Shown piece by piece: positions 35,902 through 44,843 of a stretch of 64,000 bases of DNA; position 1 is the stretch's first letter; every line of letters begins with the position of its first letter. Position numbers and translations under genes: made by a program. The notes under the pieces were generated by a model. The model did not search any database and was not told where the DNA came from. It saw nothing but the letters and a program-made list of their open reading frames with translations. Source of the stretch: Neobacillus drentensis (GTDB lineage: Bacteria; Bacillota; Bacilli; Bacillales; Cytobacillaceae); contig NZ_CP091110.1 in NCBI RefSeq assembly GCF_021560175.1, positions 1,168,001 to 1,232,000 on the forward strand. Direction: 5' to 3'.

Positions 35902-37303
35902 TATTCTCTTTGAGCCGATTGAAACGGTAGTGACTCATATTAAAAATAATCAGTTATCACCAGTCGAATTGACGCAATTAACCATCAACCAAATTCACGA
36001 ACATGAACCTAGGTTAAATGCCTTCATTACTGTTATGGCGGAAGAGGCAATGGTTCAGGCGAAACAGCTTGAAAGAGAGATGGAGAATGATCAAATTAGG
36101 GGACCATTGCATGGGATTCCTATTGCTGTAAAAGATATTTTGCAAACAATGGGTGTTCGAACGACCAGCGGCTCTAAAATTTTTGAAGGATGGATCCCTG
36201 ACGAAGATGCTGCAGCGGTTCAAAAATTAAGAGAAGCTGGTGCTATTATCATTGGGAAGGCAAACTTGCATGAATTCGCAATGGGGGCAACTACAGAAAA
36301 TCCGCATTATGGAAGTACCAAAAATCCTTGGGATGGCACTAGAATTCCCGGAGGTTCAAGTGGCGGATCTGCAGTAGCAACTGCAACGGGTATGGCCTTT
36401 GGAGCGGTGGGTACTGATACAGCAGGTTCCATTCGCCTCCCAGCAGCAATGTGCGGAACTGTCGGATTAAAACCGACCTATGGTTTGGTTAGCAGGGCTG
36501 GCTGTCTACCTTTCAGTTGGTCATTGGACCATGTTGGCCCGATGACAAGGACGGTAAAGGATGCTGCAATTATGCTTGAAGTTATGAAAGGGCACGATCC
36601 TAGAGACCCTTCAACGTTAAAAAGAAATGATTCAATATTATTTAAACCATTAACCGATTTAAAAGGCGTAAAGTTTGGTTTTTACGAGCCATATATGTTC
36701 TCAGGGATAGATGATGGAGTTAAGAATGTCATTGAACAAGCCTTTCGTCAATTAGAATTGCTTGGAGCAGAAATTGTGCCAATTGATCTGCCTGGAATCG
36801 AACAAGCTTTAGATGCTCTTAAGGCTATTGCACAAGCAGAGGTTGTCTCTGTTCATAAGCCAATGTTAAAGAAATTTAGTCATCTATATGGAGATGATTT
36901 AAAGTATCGCTTTGAATATGGAAGTGAAGTTTCAGCCGCCACTTATATTCATGCTCAAAGAAGAAGAGATCAGTTCGTTAGAAAAACTCTCAAACAATTG
37001 AGTGGTCTTGATGCTTTAATTGGACCGACGAATGTTAAAATACCATTTGAAATCGGTACAATGGTTCCAGAAATGGCTATTAGCAACATGTTTACACTGG
37101 GGAAAACTCCGCTTGCAAATATTTTGGGCTTCCCCGCTTTATCGGTTCCATGTGGATTCACAACAGAAAACCTTCCTGTTGGACTGCAATTCATTGGAAA
37201 ACCTTTCACAGAGCGAAGGCTGTTGCAAGTCGGTGATTGCTATGAGCAGTCAGAGGATTGGTTCAAGGCATTAAAAAACAAATTTACAAGGGAAGCGGTT
37301 TAG
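35894..37303 (+). CDS. Amidase signature family enzyme (IacH/GatA-like)
   Basis: About 469 residues. The Ser-cisSer-Lys triad is seen: lysine in GIPIAVKDI, the glycine-serine-rich GGSSGGSAVATATG, and the nucleophile in DTAGSIRLPAAMCG. It hydrolyses an amide such as indole-3-acetamide or an amino-acid conjugate; by motif alone it could also be a GatA-like protein, but no gatB or gatC is near. The ATG at 35894 has GAGG nine bases upstream; an in-frame ATG at 35879 has no ribosome site. iac clusters carry an amidase-like gene (iacH). Confidence 0.88.
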   Translation: MTDILFEPIETVVTHIKNNQLSPVELTQLTINQIHEHEPRLNAFITVMAEEAMVQAKQLEREMENDQIRGPLHGIPIAVKDILQTMGVRTTSGSKIFEGWIPDEDAAAVQKLREAGAIIIGKANLHEFAMGATTENPHYGSTKNPWDGTRIPGGSSGGSAVATATGMAFGAVGTDTAGSIRLPAAMCGTVGLKPTYGLVSRAGCLPFSWSLDHVGPMTRTVKDAAIMLEVMKGHDPRDPSTLKRNDSILFKPLTDLKGVKFGFYEPYMFSGIDDGVKNVIEQAFRQLELLGAEIVPIDLPGIEQALDALKAIAQAEVVSVHKPMLKKFSHLYGDDLKYRFEYGSEVSAATYIHAQRRRDQFVRKTLKQLSGLDALIGPTNVKIPFEIGTMVPEMAISNMFTLGKTPLANILGFPALSVPCGFTTENLPVGLQFIGKPFTERRLLQVGDCYEQSEDWFKALKNKFTREAV

Positions 37304-37375
37304 CTTCCTTCATGCCCTTAAGAATCAGCGACAGTACTAATTCGAAATGTAGATAAGTGGTTAGGAGAACAAACT

Positions 37376-37759
37376 ATGATTAGTAAAATGGAGCATGTAG
37401 CTATAATCGTTAAGGACTTGGAGCAGTCCATTCAATTTTATTCGGAAATATTTGGGTTTAGGGTTCGCCTTCGCGGAAGTAAGCCGGATAGAGAAATGGC
37501 TTTCTTATTTCTTGAATCACAGTCTGACATAGAGATCGAATTAATACAAGAGATGAACGTAACGATTGAAAATAGCGAAAATGGAATCGTAAATCATCTT
37601 GCATTCACGGTAGAAGATATTGAAACGACAATAAACTATTTAAAAGAAAAAAATATAAAATTTACTTCTGATGAAGTTAAATCCACCCTTGAAGGGGGGC
37701 GAATGATCTTATTTTGGGGGCCAAACCGAGAATTACTACAACTTGTTGAACGTTTATAG
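37376..37759 (+). CDS. VOC-family (glyoxalase-fold) protein
   Basis: A 127-residue single-module VOC protein: KMEHVAIIVKDLEQSIQFYS, then NHLAFTVEDIE and RMILFWGPNRELLQLVE with a terminal glutamate metal ligand. The family includes methylmalonyl epimerases, glyoxalases and extradiol dioxygenases. At this length it is not a full extradiol enzyme. TTAGGAGAAC precedes the ATG. Just upstream of catechol 2,3-dioxygenase; role unknown. Confidence 0.8.
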   Translation: MISKMEHVAIIVKDLEQSIQFYSEIFGFRVRLRGSKPDREMAFLFLESQSDIEIELIQEMNVTIENSENGIVNHLAFTVEDIETTINYLKEKNIKFTSDEVKSTLEGGRMILFWGPNRELLQLVERL

Positions 37760-37843
37760 CCCATTTTTGAAAGTGATTTTGATTTAAAAGAATACAAGCT
37801 AGATGTTATCTCTTTAAATAACTTTTGAGCAGGAGGAAATAGG

Positions 37844-38758
37844 ATGGGGAGAGTATTACGTATTGGTCGAGTAGAATTAAAAGTCTTGGACTTAGAAAAA
37901 TCAGTAGACTACTATACAAATATTATTGGTTTAGAAGAAACAGGTCGTATGGGTGACAGTGTCTATTTAAAAGCATGGGATGAGTTTGATCATCATAGTG
38001 TTATTTTGACAAAATCAAATTCTCCTGGATTAGCACATATGGCCTTTAAAGTTGAGACAATGGATGATTTAGCTTATTACGAGAAGAAAGTCGAAGAGTT
38101 TGGATGTACAACGACAAGAATTTCAAATAATACAAGACTAGCTGAAGGGGAAGCTGTTCATTTTATTTTACCAACAGGCCATCACTGTGAACTTTATCAT
38201 GAAATTGGTTTCCTTGGAACCGCCGTTGGATTTAGAAATCCTCATCCATGGCCATTAGGCTGGAAAGGAATTGCACCACACCGATTAGATCATATTCTAT
38301 TAACGGGAAATGATTTGAAAACGGTTACTAGATTCTTTGTGGAAGCGCTTAATTTTGGGCAAAGTGAAAAAGTTGTAACGGAAGGTGAAGAAGAATTACT
38401 GGGAAGTTTCTTATTTACAACCAATAAAGCTCATGATATTGCCTTTGTTAAGGGGCCTGATGCTAAACTCCATCATGCAGCATTCCATGTTGATTCTGTT
38501 CATGATGTCTTTAAAGCTGCTGATCTTTTGTCTATGTATAATGTTCCATTTGATGTCACCCCTACCCGTCATGGTATTTCAAGAGGGGAAACGATTTATT
38601 TCTTTGATCCGTCTGGAAATCGTAACGAAGCCTTTGCCAACGGATATATGAGCTATGCAGATATGCCAACAATTACTTGGGACGCTGCTAAAATTGGAAC
38701 TGGTATTTTCTATCATGCAAGAGAATTATCAGAATCATTTATGAAGGCGTTGACTTGA
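37844..38758 (+). CDS. Catechol 2,3-dioxygenase (XylE type)
   Basis: A 304-residue two-domain extradiol dioxygenase, very close in length and pattern to XylE of Pseudomonas. The iron ligands are H150 (RLDHILL), H211 (KLHHAAFH) and E262 (GNRNEAF); H197 in KAHDIAFV and the block TRHGISRGETIYFFDPSGN hold catalytic residues. It cleaves catechol next to the hydroxyls to give 2-hydroxymuconic semialdehyde. CAGGAGGAAATAGG is a strong ribosome site. A XylT-like ferredoxin follows 48 bases later. The dehydrogenase for its product survives here only as a remnant at 24.3-24.7 kb. Confidence 0.94.
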   Translation: MGRVLRIGRVELKVLDLEKSVDYYTNIIGLEETGRMGDSVYLKAWDEFDHHSVILTKSNSPGLAHMAFKVETMDDLAYYEKKVEEFGCTTTRISNNTRLAEGEAVHFILPTGHHCELYHEIGFLGTAVGFRNPHPWPLGWKGIAPHRLDHILLTGNDLKTVTRFFVEALNFGQSEKVVTEGEEELLGSFLFTTNKAHDIAFVKGPDAKLHHAAFHVDSVHDVFKAADLLSMYNVPFDVTPTRHGISRGETIYFFDPSGNRNEAFANGYMSYADMPTITWDAAKIGTGIFYHARELSESFMKALT

Positions 38759-38806
38759 TATATATTTCGAATTATTGGAAATAGCAAAAACATAGGGGGT
38801 AAACGA

Positions 38807-39133
38807 ATGTATAAAGTAACTTTAAAGGCTAGGGGGCAACAATTTGAATATAACACTTTGCCTGAGCAATCGCCTCTTCAAGCAGCTCGAAATGAATTTA
38901 TACCTTTTCCAACTGGATGCAGGCGAGGGGGGTGTGGCCTATGCAAGGTTAAGGTATTAAGTGGTGAATACAAACAAGAATTGATTCGATCGCATGAGGC
39001 GCTTCCCGATGAAGATTTAGAAAATGCCTTTGCCTTAGCATGTTGTATGACTCTTAAGAGCGATGTTGAGCTCGTTACAGTTGAGGACTATCAAAAATCT
39101 ATACAGCCAGCTGCTTTGATAGAGACTAAATAA
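38807..39133 (+). CDS. XylT-like 2Fe-2S ferredoxin
   Basis: A 108-residue plant-type ferredoxin. The cluster cysteines are in TGCRRGGCGLCKVKVLSGEY and the last one in ALACCMTLKSD. The GC(R)GGCGLC pattern with VLSGEY is that of XylT/DmpQ/NahT-type ferredoxins, which re-reduce oxidised iron in catechol 2,3-dioxygenase. It could also feed the Rieske oxygenase. AGGGGGTAAACGA precedes the ATG. Confidence 0.88.
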   Translation: MYKVTLKARGQQFEYNTLPEQSPLQAARNEFIPFPTGCRRGGCGLCKVKVLSGEYKQELIRSHEALPDEDLENAFALACCMTLKSDVELVTVEDYQKSIQPAALIETK

Positions 39134-39135
39134 CA

Positions 39136-39609
39136 ATGTTATATCAAAAATATGCATTAACCCAGTCACTAGCTTTAAGAATTCTCGAGGCCGTTACGAG
39201 CGAAGCGGAAAAATTACAAATTACAATCAATGTGGCAGTAGTAGATGAAGGGTCAAATTTAAAGGCATTCATTCGGATGGATGAAGCTCCCTTGCTTAGT
39301 GGAACAATTGCGCAAAACAAAGCTTATACATCTGCGGCCTTTGGTAAACCCACCCATGAATGGTATTCGATGATTAAAGACGACCCGGCCTTATTAACCG
39401 GAATTGTCCATACAGATAGACTAGTCGTATTTGGGGGAGGAATTCCACTAATTTTCAAAGGGATAATTGTTGGAGGAATAGGGGTTTCAGGCGGTACAGC
39501 TGATCAAGATCTCCAATGTGCGCTTATAGGTTTAAAAGTATTTGAGGAAGATTGTCAAAAAGAAGAAATAGTCTTTAACGTAAATAAATCATATCGAGAA
39601 TGGGGATGA
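39136..39609 (+). CDS. GlcG/HbpS-family (DUF336) protein
   Basis: A 157-residue protein with the family pattern INVAVVDEGSNLKAFIRMD, NKAYTSAAF, and FGGGIPLIFKGIIVGGIGVSGGTADQD. HbpS binds heme or iron in Streptomyces; most homologues have no assigned role but occur in catabolic operons. The start is two bases after the ferredoxin stop with a poor ribosome site, so translation is probably coupled. It overlaps the next gene by four bases. Confidence 0.85.
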   Translation: MLYQKYALTQSLALRILEAVTSEAEKLQITINVAVVDEGSNLKAFIRMDEAPLLSGTIAQNKAYTSAAFGKPTHEWYSMIKDDPALLTGIVHTDRLVVFGGGIPLIFKGIIVGGIGVSGGTADQDLQCALIGLKVFEEDCQKEEIVFNVNKSYREWG

Positions 39610-40715
39610 AGTCATTGGAAATTGCTGTACTTGGCGGTGGAAACGGCTCCTATGCAGCCGCAGTAGATTTAACTGAAAAGGGCCATGAGGTAAGGCTGTG
39701 GAGAAGGGATGCAGAAGCATTTCAGGAAGTACTGGCAAAACAGCAGATTATTTTAAAAGATCACAACGGTTCTAGAGTGGTTTCCTTAAGTCTGGCAAGC
39801 ACTGATATAAAGGAGGTTATCCAAGGAGCAAAGCTAATCGTGATCCCACTTCCGGCTTTCGCCCAGCAGGCTTTGGCGAAGCAGCTGGCACCCGTACTTG
39901 AAGATGGACAAGTTCTTTTCTTGCCGCCCGGAACATTTGGCAGTTTCCTGATGGCCAAAGTATTGGGCGAAGAAGGTTGTAAAGCAAAGGTAAGTTTTGC
40001 CGAGACTGGTACCCTCCCATATCTGGCCAGGAAATACGATGAACAATCGGTTTCGATTTCAGGGAGGGCGACCCGTCTTCCAACAGGTGTATTCCCAAGT
40101 AATCAATCAGATGATGCATTGGAAATTTTAAAGATAGCGTTTCCAGCCATTGAGCCGATTCAAGATGCACTAGATGGCGCTTTAATGAATGCCGGTTCGA
40201 TCATCCACCCTCCGCTCATTTTAATGAATGCCGGCCCAATCGAGCATTTTGATCGGTGGGATATTCATAATGAAGGAACTCAACCATCGATACGAAATGT
40301 TCATAAGGTATTAGATGAAGAAAGAGTGAGGGTACGTGAGGCTTTGGGCTATTTAGCGCCGCATTTTCCGCTTGATGATCATTATAATGTAGAGGGAGAA
40401 GAATGGATGTATGGGAATGGGGCCCATGATAAACTCGTGGATGGAAAGGATTGGTTTGAGCCGCTGAATTTAAACAAACATCGATATATGAGAGAGGATA
40501 TTGCCTGCGGATTAGCCTTTCTCGTTTCATTGGGAGAATGGTTAGGTGTTCCTGTTCCAACGGCAGCTGGGCTGTTACAAATCGCATCAGCAGTGATTGG
40601 TGAGGATTTGCGAACCACAGGAAGAACATTGGAGAATCTTAACCTGGCATCAAAAACAAAAGAGGAATTGAAAGAGATTCTGAACAAGGGACTGCACCAT
40701 TATGAAGTCAGCTAA
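39606..40715 (+). CDS. NAD/NADP octopine/nopaline-dehydrogenase-family protein
   Basis: About 369 residues. An N-terminal Rossmann motif AVLGGGNGSYAAAVDLTEKGH is followed by the opine dehydrogenase C-terminal domain with NAGSIIHPPLILMNAGPIE and a HYNVEGEEWMYGNG region. Family members reductively join an amino acid and a keto acid, or run the reverse. The ATG at 39606 overlaps the previous stop (ATGA); an in-frame ATG at 39600 is also possible. A role in handling an amino-acid conjugate of the aromatic acid can only be guessed. Confidence 0.82.
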   Translation: MKSLEIAVLGGGNGSYAAAVDLTEKGHEVRLWRRDAEAFQEVLAKQQIILKDHNGSRVVSLSLASTDIKEVIQGAKLIVIPLPAFAQQALAKQLAPVLEDGQVLFLPPGTFGSFLMAKVLGEEGCKAKVSFAETGTLPYLARKYDEQSVSISGRATRLPTGVFPSNQSDDALEILKIAFPAIEPIQDALDGALMNAGSIIHPPLILMNAGPIEHFDRWDIHNEGTQPSIRNVHKVLDEERVRVREALGYLAPHFPLDDHYNVEGEEWMYGNGAHDKLVDGKDWFEPLNLNKHRYMREDIACGLAFLVSLGEWLGVPVPTAAGLLQIASAVIGEDLRTTGRTLENLNLASKTKEELKEILNKGLHHYEVS

Positions 40716-41697
40716 AGATCCCATTTTTATTGCGGGCGCCGGGCGAATGGGCCGAGGAATTGCGGTTGCATTTGCTTATCAAGGGCATCAAGTTAGGCTG
40801 ATTGATATCAAAAAAAGAAATCGGGAAGAATTTGAGGAATTAACGTCAGCTGTCATGGCTGAAATAAACAACCATTTGCAAATTCTGTCCGTTTCCGATG
40901 TAGTACCGAAGGAAATGGTCCCGTATATTACCCAACGGATCAAAGTGTATAGTATGGATGAACAGCCGGGTATTTGGAATAAAGCAAACATCATTTTTGA
41001 AGCAGTCCCGGAAGTTGCAGCAATAAAGAAAGAAGTGTTCAGTAGGATTTGTGCAGCAGCTTCAAAAGACGCCTTGATTGCATCGACAACTTCTTCTTTT
41101 TTAGTAAATGAATTAGCTGAATTTGTCACCCATAAAGAGCGATTTTTGAATACACATTGGTTAAATCCTGCCTACTTAATCCCGCTCGTGGAAGTAAGTC
41201 ATGGGAGCGAAACGAGTGAAGAAAAGCTTGATCAGATGGTTCAACTGCTTGAAATCATTGGGAAAGTGCCGGTGAAATGTGGACCATCTCCAGGGTTTAT
41301 TGTGCCAAGAATACAGGCTCTTGCCATGAATGAGGCAGCACGGCTTGTGGAAGAGGGAGTTGCATCGGCAGAGGATATTGATAAAGCGTCCCGGATTGGC
41401 TTTGGGCTTCGGTTTGCAGTGTTAGGACTTTTAGAATTTATTGATTGGGGAGGGGCTGACACACTTTTCCATGCTAGTCATTATTTAAAACAATCATTAA
41501 ATTCCGACCGTTTTTCACCACCCGCGATTGTCATAGAAAAGATGAAAAGTGGAAATATTGGCTTAAAAACCAAAACAGGTTTTTACCATTTTGATGATAC
41601 TATGGTAGACGATTACCAACTGGAAACTTTGAAAAAATTTATTGATTTGTTAAAACATCTTGGACTTATTAGCGCTCCTAAAGAACATGTACTTTAA
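40702..41697 (+). CDS. 3-hydroxyacyl-CoA dehydrogenase-like protein
   Basis: A 331-residue two-domain dehydrogenase. The NAD-binding motif is FIAGAGRMGRGIAVAFAYQGH, STTSSFLVNELAEFV and NTHWLNPAYLIPLVEVSHG are in the catalytic part, and GPSPGFIVPRIQALAMNEAARL starts the C-terminal helical domain. It oxidises a 3-hydroxyacyl substrate with NAD+. Overlap with the opine-type gene by 14 bases shows one transcript. Near the end of the island operon, it may act on the ring-cleavage or side-chain product. Confidence 0.85.
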   Translation: MKSAKDPIFIAGAGRMGRGIAVAFAYQGHQVRLIDIKKRNREEFEELTSAVMAEINNHLQILSVSDVVPKEMVPYITQRIKVYSMDEQPGIWNKANIIFEAVPEVAAIKKEVFSRICAAASKDALIASTTSSFLVNELAEFVTHKERFLNTHWLNPAYLIPLVEVSHGSETSEEKLDQMVQLLEIIGKVPVKCGPSPGFIVPRIQALAMNEAARLVEEGVASAEDIDKASRIGFGLRFAVLGLLEFIDWGGADTLFHASHYLKQSLNSDRFSPPAIVIEKMKSGNIGLKTKTGFYHFDDTMVDDYQLETLKKFIDLLKHLGLISAPKEHVL

Positions 41698-41781
41698 TCT
41701 TGAAAAAGTCTCAATTTAACTTACAGAGTAGTTAGATATTAAATTATAAGTCTGTGATTAAACCATTTTAGGGGGATATAA

Positions 41782-43101
41782 ATGTCAAGTAAAACAAATC
41801 AAAAAATGAGAACAAGAGCAGCTGTTGCTGCAACGATCGGTTCAGTTATTGAATGGTATGACTTCTTTCTTTATGCTACAGCTTCCGCATTGATTTTTCC
41901 AAAAATATTCTTTCCTTCGGCTGATCCTTATTTAGCCATGTTGCAATCCTTTGGCGCATTTGCCATCGGTTTTATTGCACGACCGATTGGAGCTGCCATT
42001 TTTGGTCATTTTGGAGACCGTATTGGCCGTAAAACAGCCCTTGTGTTAACGATGTTTTTAATGGGATTAAGCAGTTTAGCGATTGGGTTGCTGCCGACCT
42101 ATGACAAAATTGGATTATGGGCACCAACCTTGATTGTGATATTGCGTTTAATTCAAGGGATAGGCGTAGGCGGCGAGTGGGGCGGTTCTGTCCTCCTTTC
42201 AATGGAATGGGGACAAAAGAAAAGACAGGCTCTTATGGCAAGCTGGCCGCAGATGGGTGTTTCCGCTGGACTTTTAGTATCGTCCATTATGGTTTCAGTG
42301 TTTATGACTATATCCGGTAACGGATTCTATACGTGGGGATGGCGCATCCCATTTCTGTTTAGTTTTGTCCTTCTCATTGTCGGATTGATTATCCGCGCAA
42401 AAATTCCTGAGACTCCATCATTTCAAAAAGTTCAAGAGGGGAACCAAGTTTCCCGCTTACCGGTATTAGAGGTAATCAGGAATCATCCTAAAGAGATTCT
42501 TTTAGCCGCTTTAGTAAGACTATCTGAAAACGGTCCATTTTATGTATACACTGTGTTGATAATTAATTATGCAATGGAAAAGTTTACGATGAATAAGCAG
42601 TTTCTAGTCAATGCCAATACTGCAGGTGGCGTGGTAATGGCAATTTGTATTCCGCTCTTTGGTTATTTGGCAGATAAATTTGGTATTAGAAGAATGTATT
42701 TGATTGGTGTTGTGGCCACTCTTTTATGGGCTTTCCCATACATTCGACTTATTAATACGGGAGTTCCAATGATTGTTTTCCTGGCAACAGCATTGGCAAT
42801 GATTCCCCACAGTATGCAAGTTGGTCCCCAGGGTGCCTTTGTTGCCAAAAGTTTCCCTGCAAGGCTAAGGTATAGCGGCCTATCCTTAGGGTCCCAGCTA
42901 GGATCGATTATTGCCGGAGGGATCGCGCCGTTAATTTGTACGTTTTTGTTGCATCAATTTGGCACTACTTATGCGATTAGCTTCTATATTATTTTCGCTG
43001 CGATCATTACCTTTAGCGCTTCTCTTTTAGTCAAATCATACCCTGAGCAGGAAGAGGACAATGCTGTTACTGAACTAAGTGCGGTTTCCTCGACGATATA
43101 A
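41782..43101 (+). CDS. MHS-family MFS transporter
   Basis: A 439-residue twelve-helix transporter of the metabolite:proton symporter group: ATIGSVIEWYDFFLYATASAL in helix 1, FGHFGDRIGRKTALVLTMFL as the cytoplasmic loop signature, and GGEWGGSVLLSMEW. Related carriers move shikimate, alpha-ketoglutarate and aromatic acids. Last gene in the catabolic run, so the likely importer of its substrate. TAGGGGGATATAA precedes the ATG. Confidence 0.9.
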   Translation: MSSKTNQKMRTRAAVAATIGSVIEWYDFFLYATASALIFPKIFFPSADPYLAMLQSFGAFAIGFIARPIGAAIFGHFGDRIGRKTALVLTMFLMGLSSLAIGLLPTYDKIGLWAPTLIVILRLIQGIGVGGEWGGSVLLSMEWGQKKRQALMASWPQMGVSAGLLVSSIMVSVFMTISGNGFYTWGWRIPFLFSFVLLIVGLIIRAKIPETPSFQKVQEGNQVSRLPVLEVIRNHPKEILLAALVRLSENGPFYVYTVLIINYAMEKFTMNKQFLVNANTAGGVVMAICIPLFGYLADKFGIRRMYLIGVVATLLWAFPYIRLINTGVPMIVFLATALAMIPHSMQVGPQGAFVAKSFPARLRYSGLSLGSQLGSIIAGGIAPLICTFLLHQFGTTYAISFYIIFAAIITFSASLLVKSYPEQEEDNAVTELSAVSSTI

Positions 43102-43191
43102 TCACCAATCGCTTTTTTAATATAAAAGACCTTAAGAATGAAAAATTTTCTAGATTTCAAAGAGAAATTGTTTCTGTTAAAATGGCTGGAA

Positions 43192-43222
43192 AAAGGAACT
43201 GCGTAGCAGCTCCTTTTTTTTT
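43192..43222 (+). terminator. Terminator after the transporter
   Basis: GGAACTGC/GCAGCTCC stem (one mismatch) and eight T. It closes the catabolic island. Confidence 0.75.
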
Positions 43223-43376
43223 GCTTAACTAACGTTTCATTTAGAAGAATTTACATTCAGATATTAAAGGGACAGCCTTTATTTTTTTAAATGATAATTT
43301 TCCAATTTAAAATACGTAGGTTTTATCCTTCTTTCACATACTAATATTGGTCAAACATTCAAGGAGGGTATCATAA

Positions 43377-44195
43377 ATGAAAGGGAAGATTATTTGGATG
43401 GTCCTTGTTTTACTAGGACTTTTTATTAACGGTATTACGGTAAAGGCTGAAACACAAGGCAGCCCTTCACAAAACTTGTATGAGCAAAATACCATGTCCG
43501 TACTTTGGTTTCAAAACTCAGCAGAGGCAAAAGCATTATATTATCAAGGGTATAACCTGGGCAGAGTGCGATTAGATGAGTTGTTAAAAAACCGTCCCAA
43601 AACATCTGTCTTAAAACCTGCCATCGTCCTTGACATTGACGAGACAATACTTGATAACAGTCCTCATCAGGCGTGGTTTGTTCTTTATGGCAAAGGAATC
43701 CCGTTCGGCTGGAATGGATGGTTTAACCGTGGAGAAGCAAAGGCCTTGCCAGGAGCAATAGAATTTCTGCAATATGCCAATGCACGGGGAGTAGCTATTT
43801 TCTACATATCTAACCGCAACGAAGCACAAAAAGAACCAACCATGAAAAATTTAATAAATGCAGGTGCTCCTCAAGTTAATAGTGAGCATGTATTATTACA
43901 ACAGCCTGGTGAAAAGGGAAAGGAAACTCGACGAATCCAAGTCGCAAAAACTCACGACGTTCTTTTGTACTTTGGTGACAATTTAGGTGATTTTAGCGGG
44001 TTTGAGGGTTTATCGGTTTCTGAGAGATCTCAAGAGGCAGCCAAACGCCAAGCGGAGTTTGGCCGTAAACTGATCGTTTTCCCTAACCCAATGTACGGTG
44101 ATTGGGAGGGTGCGATTTACCAATACGACTATAGAAAAACAAACGAAGAAAAGGACAAACTAAGAAAACAGCAATTAGAAATTTATAAAAGGTAG
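43377..44195 (+). CDS. 5'-nucleotidase, e(P4)-type acid phosphatase
   Basis: A 272-residue secreted HAD-superfamily phosphatase. Signal sequence at residues 1-25 (VLVLLGLFINGITVKAE), no lipobox cysteine. The catalytic DxD is in VLDIDETILDNSPHQAWF; FYISNRNEAQ and FGDNLGDFSG are HAD motifs II and IV. e(P4) enzymes dephosphorylate nucleotides and NMN outside the membrane. AAGGAGGGTATCATAA precedes the ATG. Confidence 0.9.
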   Translation: MKGKIIWMVLVLLGLFINGITVKAETQGSPSQNLYEQNTMSVLWFQNSAEAKALYYQGYNLGRVRLDELLKNRPKTSVLKPAIVLDIDETILDNSPHQAWFVLYGKGIPFGWNGWFNRGEAKALPGAIEFLQYANARGVAIFYISNRNEAQKEPTMKNLINAGAPQVNSEHVLLQQPGEKGKETRRIQVAKTHDVLLYFGDNLGDFSGFEGLSVSERSQEAAKRQAEFGRKLIVFPNPMYGDWEGAIYQYDYRKTNEEKDKLRKQQLEIYKR

Positions 44196-44277
44196 AAGCT
44201 GACCCAAAAGGTGGATGATGAATAAATTTTGCACACTATGTTGATTGGAGCGGAAATCAACAGACTAGTTTAATGTA

Positions 44278-44324
44278 TAAAAAAAAGAAGGTGCCTCTAA
44301 AAGTTATACAAGTGGGACACCTTC
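44278..44324 (-). terminator. Terminator of the oxidase-like small gene
   Basis: Minus strand: GAAGGTG/CACCTTC stem around a long loop, then a run of T. Confidence 0.65.
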
Positions 44325-44354
44325 GCTTATTTTAGAAGAGAAATATAGAAATGT

Positions 44355-44720
44355 TTATGGCTTTACATTTTTCAAGATATTTATCGCAAAGACAATAATC
44401 GCAATTACCATTAATGTCCCGCCAACAGCAACTACTGGGCCGGCACTCTCTATACCAGAGACCAAAAGGGCAAGGCCAATCATCATAATAGGAAGTGAAA
44501 TATTATGAAGCCAAAAATGAACCTTCGCAAGTTTGGTTTCAGCTGCACTTGGAAATCCCACATAAATCAATCCAGCTAGTGCTAGTGACATCCATCCTAG
44601 TAAATTAATATGCACATGAACAGGTGTGAAATCAAAGGCTTCTGTCATCGACATATACATGCCAATGAGCACTCCAATAACAAAATAAACTACAGAAATC
44701 TTAATCAGCTTTACAGCCAT
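44355..44720 (-). CDS. Cytochrome c oxidase subunit I-like small membrane protein
   Basis: A 121-residue, four-helix membrane protein. The block VHVHINLLGWMSLALAGLIYVG resembles a heme-ligand helix of the NorB/cbb3 oxidase family, but the other helices of a real oxidase are absent. It is a stand-alone gene with AGGGGGCAG upstream. Such truncated homologues are common in Bacillus; function unknown, possibly heme binding. Confidence 0.75.
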   Translation of the reverse strand: MAVKLIKISVVYFVIGVLIGMYMSMTEAFDFTPVHVHINLLGWMSLALAGLIYVGFPSAAETKLAKVHFWLHNISLPIMMIGLALLVSGIESAGPVVAVGGTLMVIAIIVFAINILKNVKP

Positions 44721-44843
44721 TTCTCTGCCCCCTTATGTCGTAAAAAATATGACTATAGTACTAATTATGAAGGGGGAATCTGAAAAAGAACTATTTTTTA
44801 CTTATGGATGATCACAAAAAAAAGCCTTATTAACTAAGGCAAT

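Noticed and set aside
24234..43101. Insertion sequence or transposase flanking the catabolic island
   Set aside because: No transposase frame or terminal inverted repeats were seen; only the 36-bp near-repeat suggests rearrangement.
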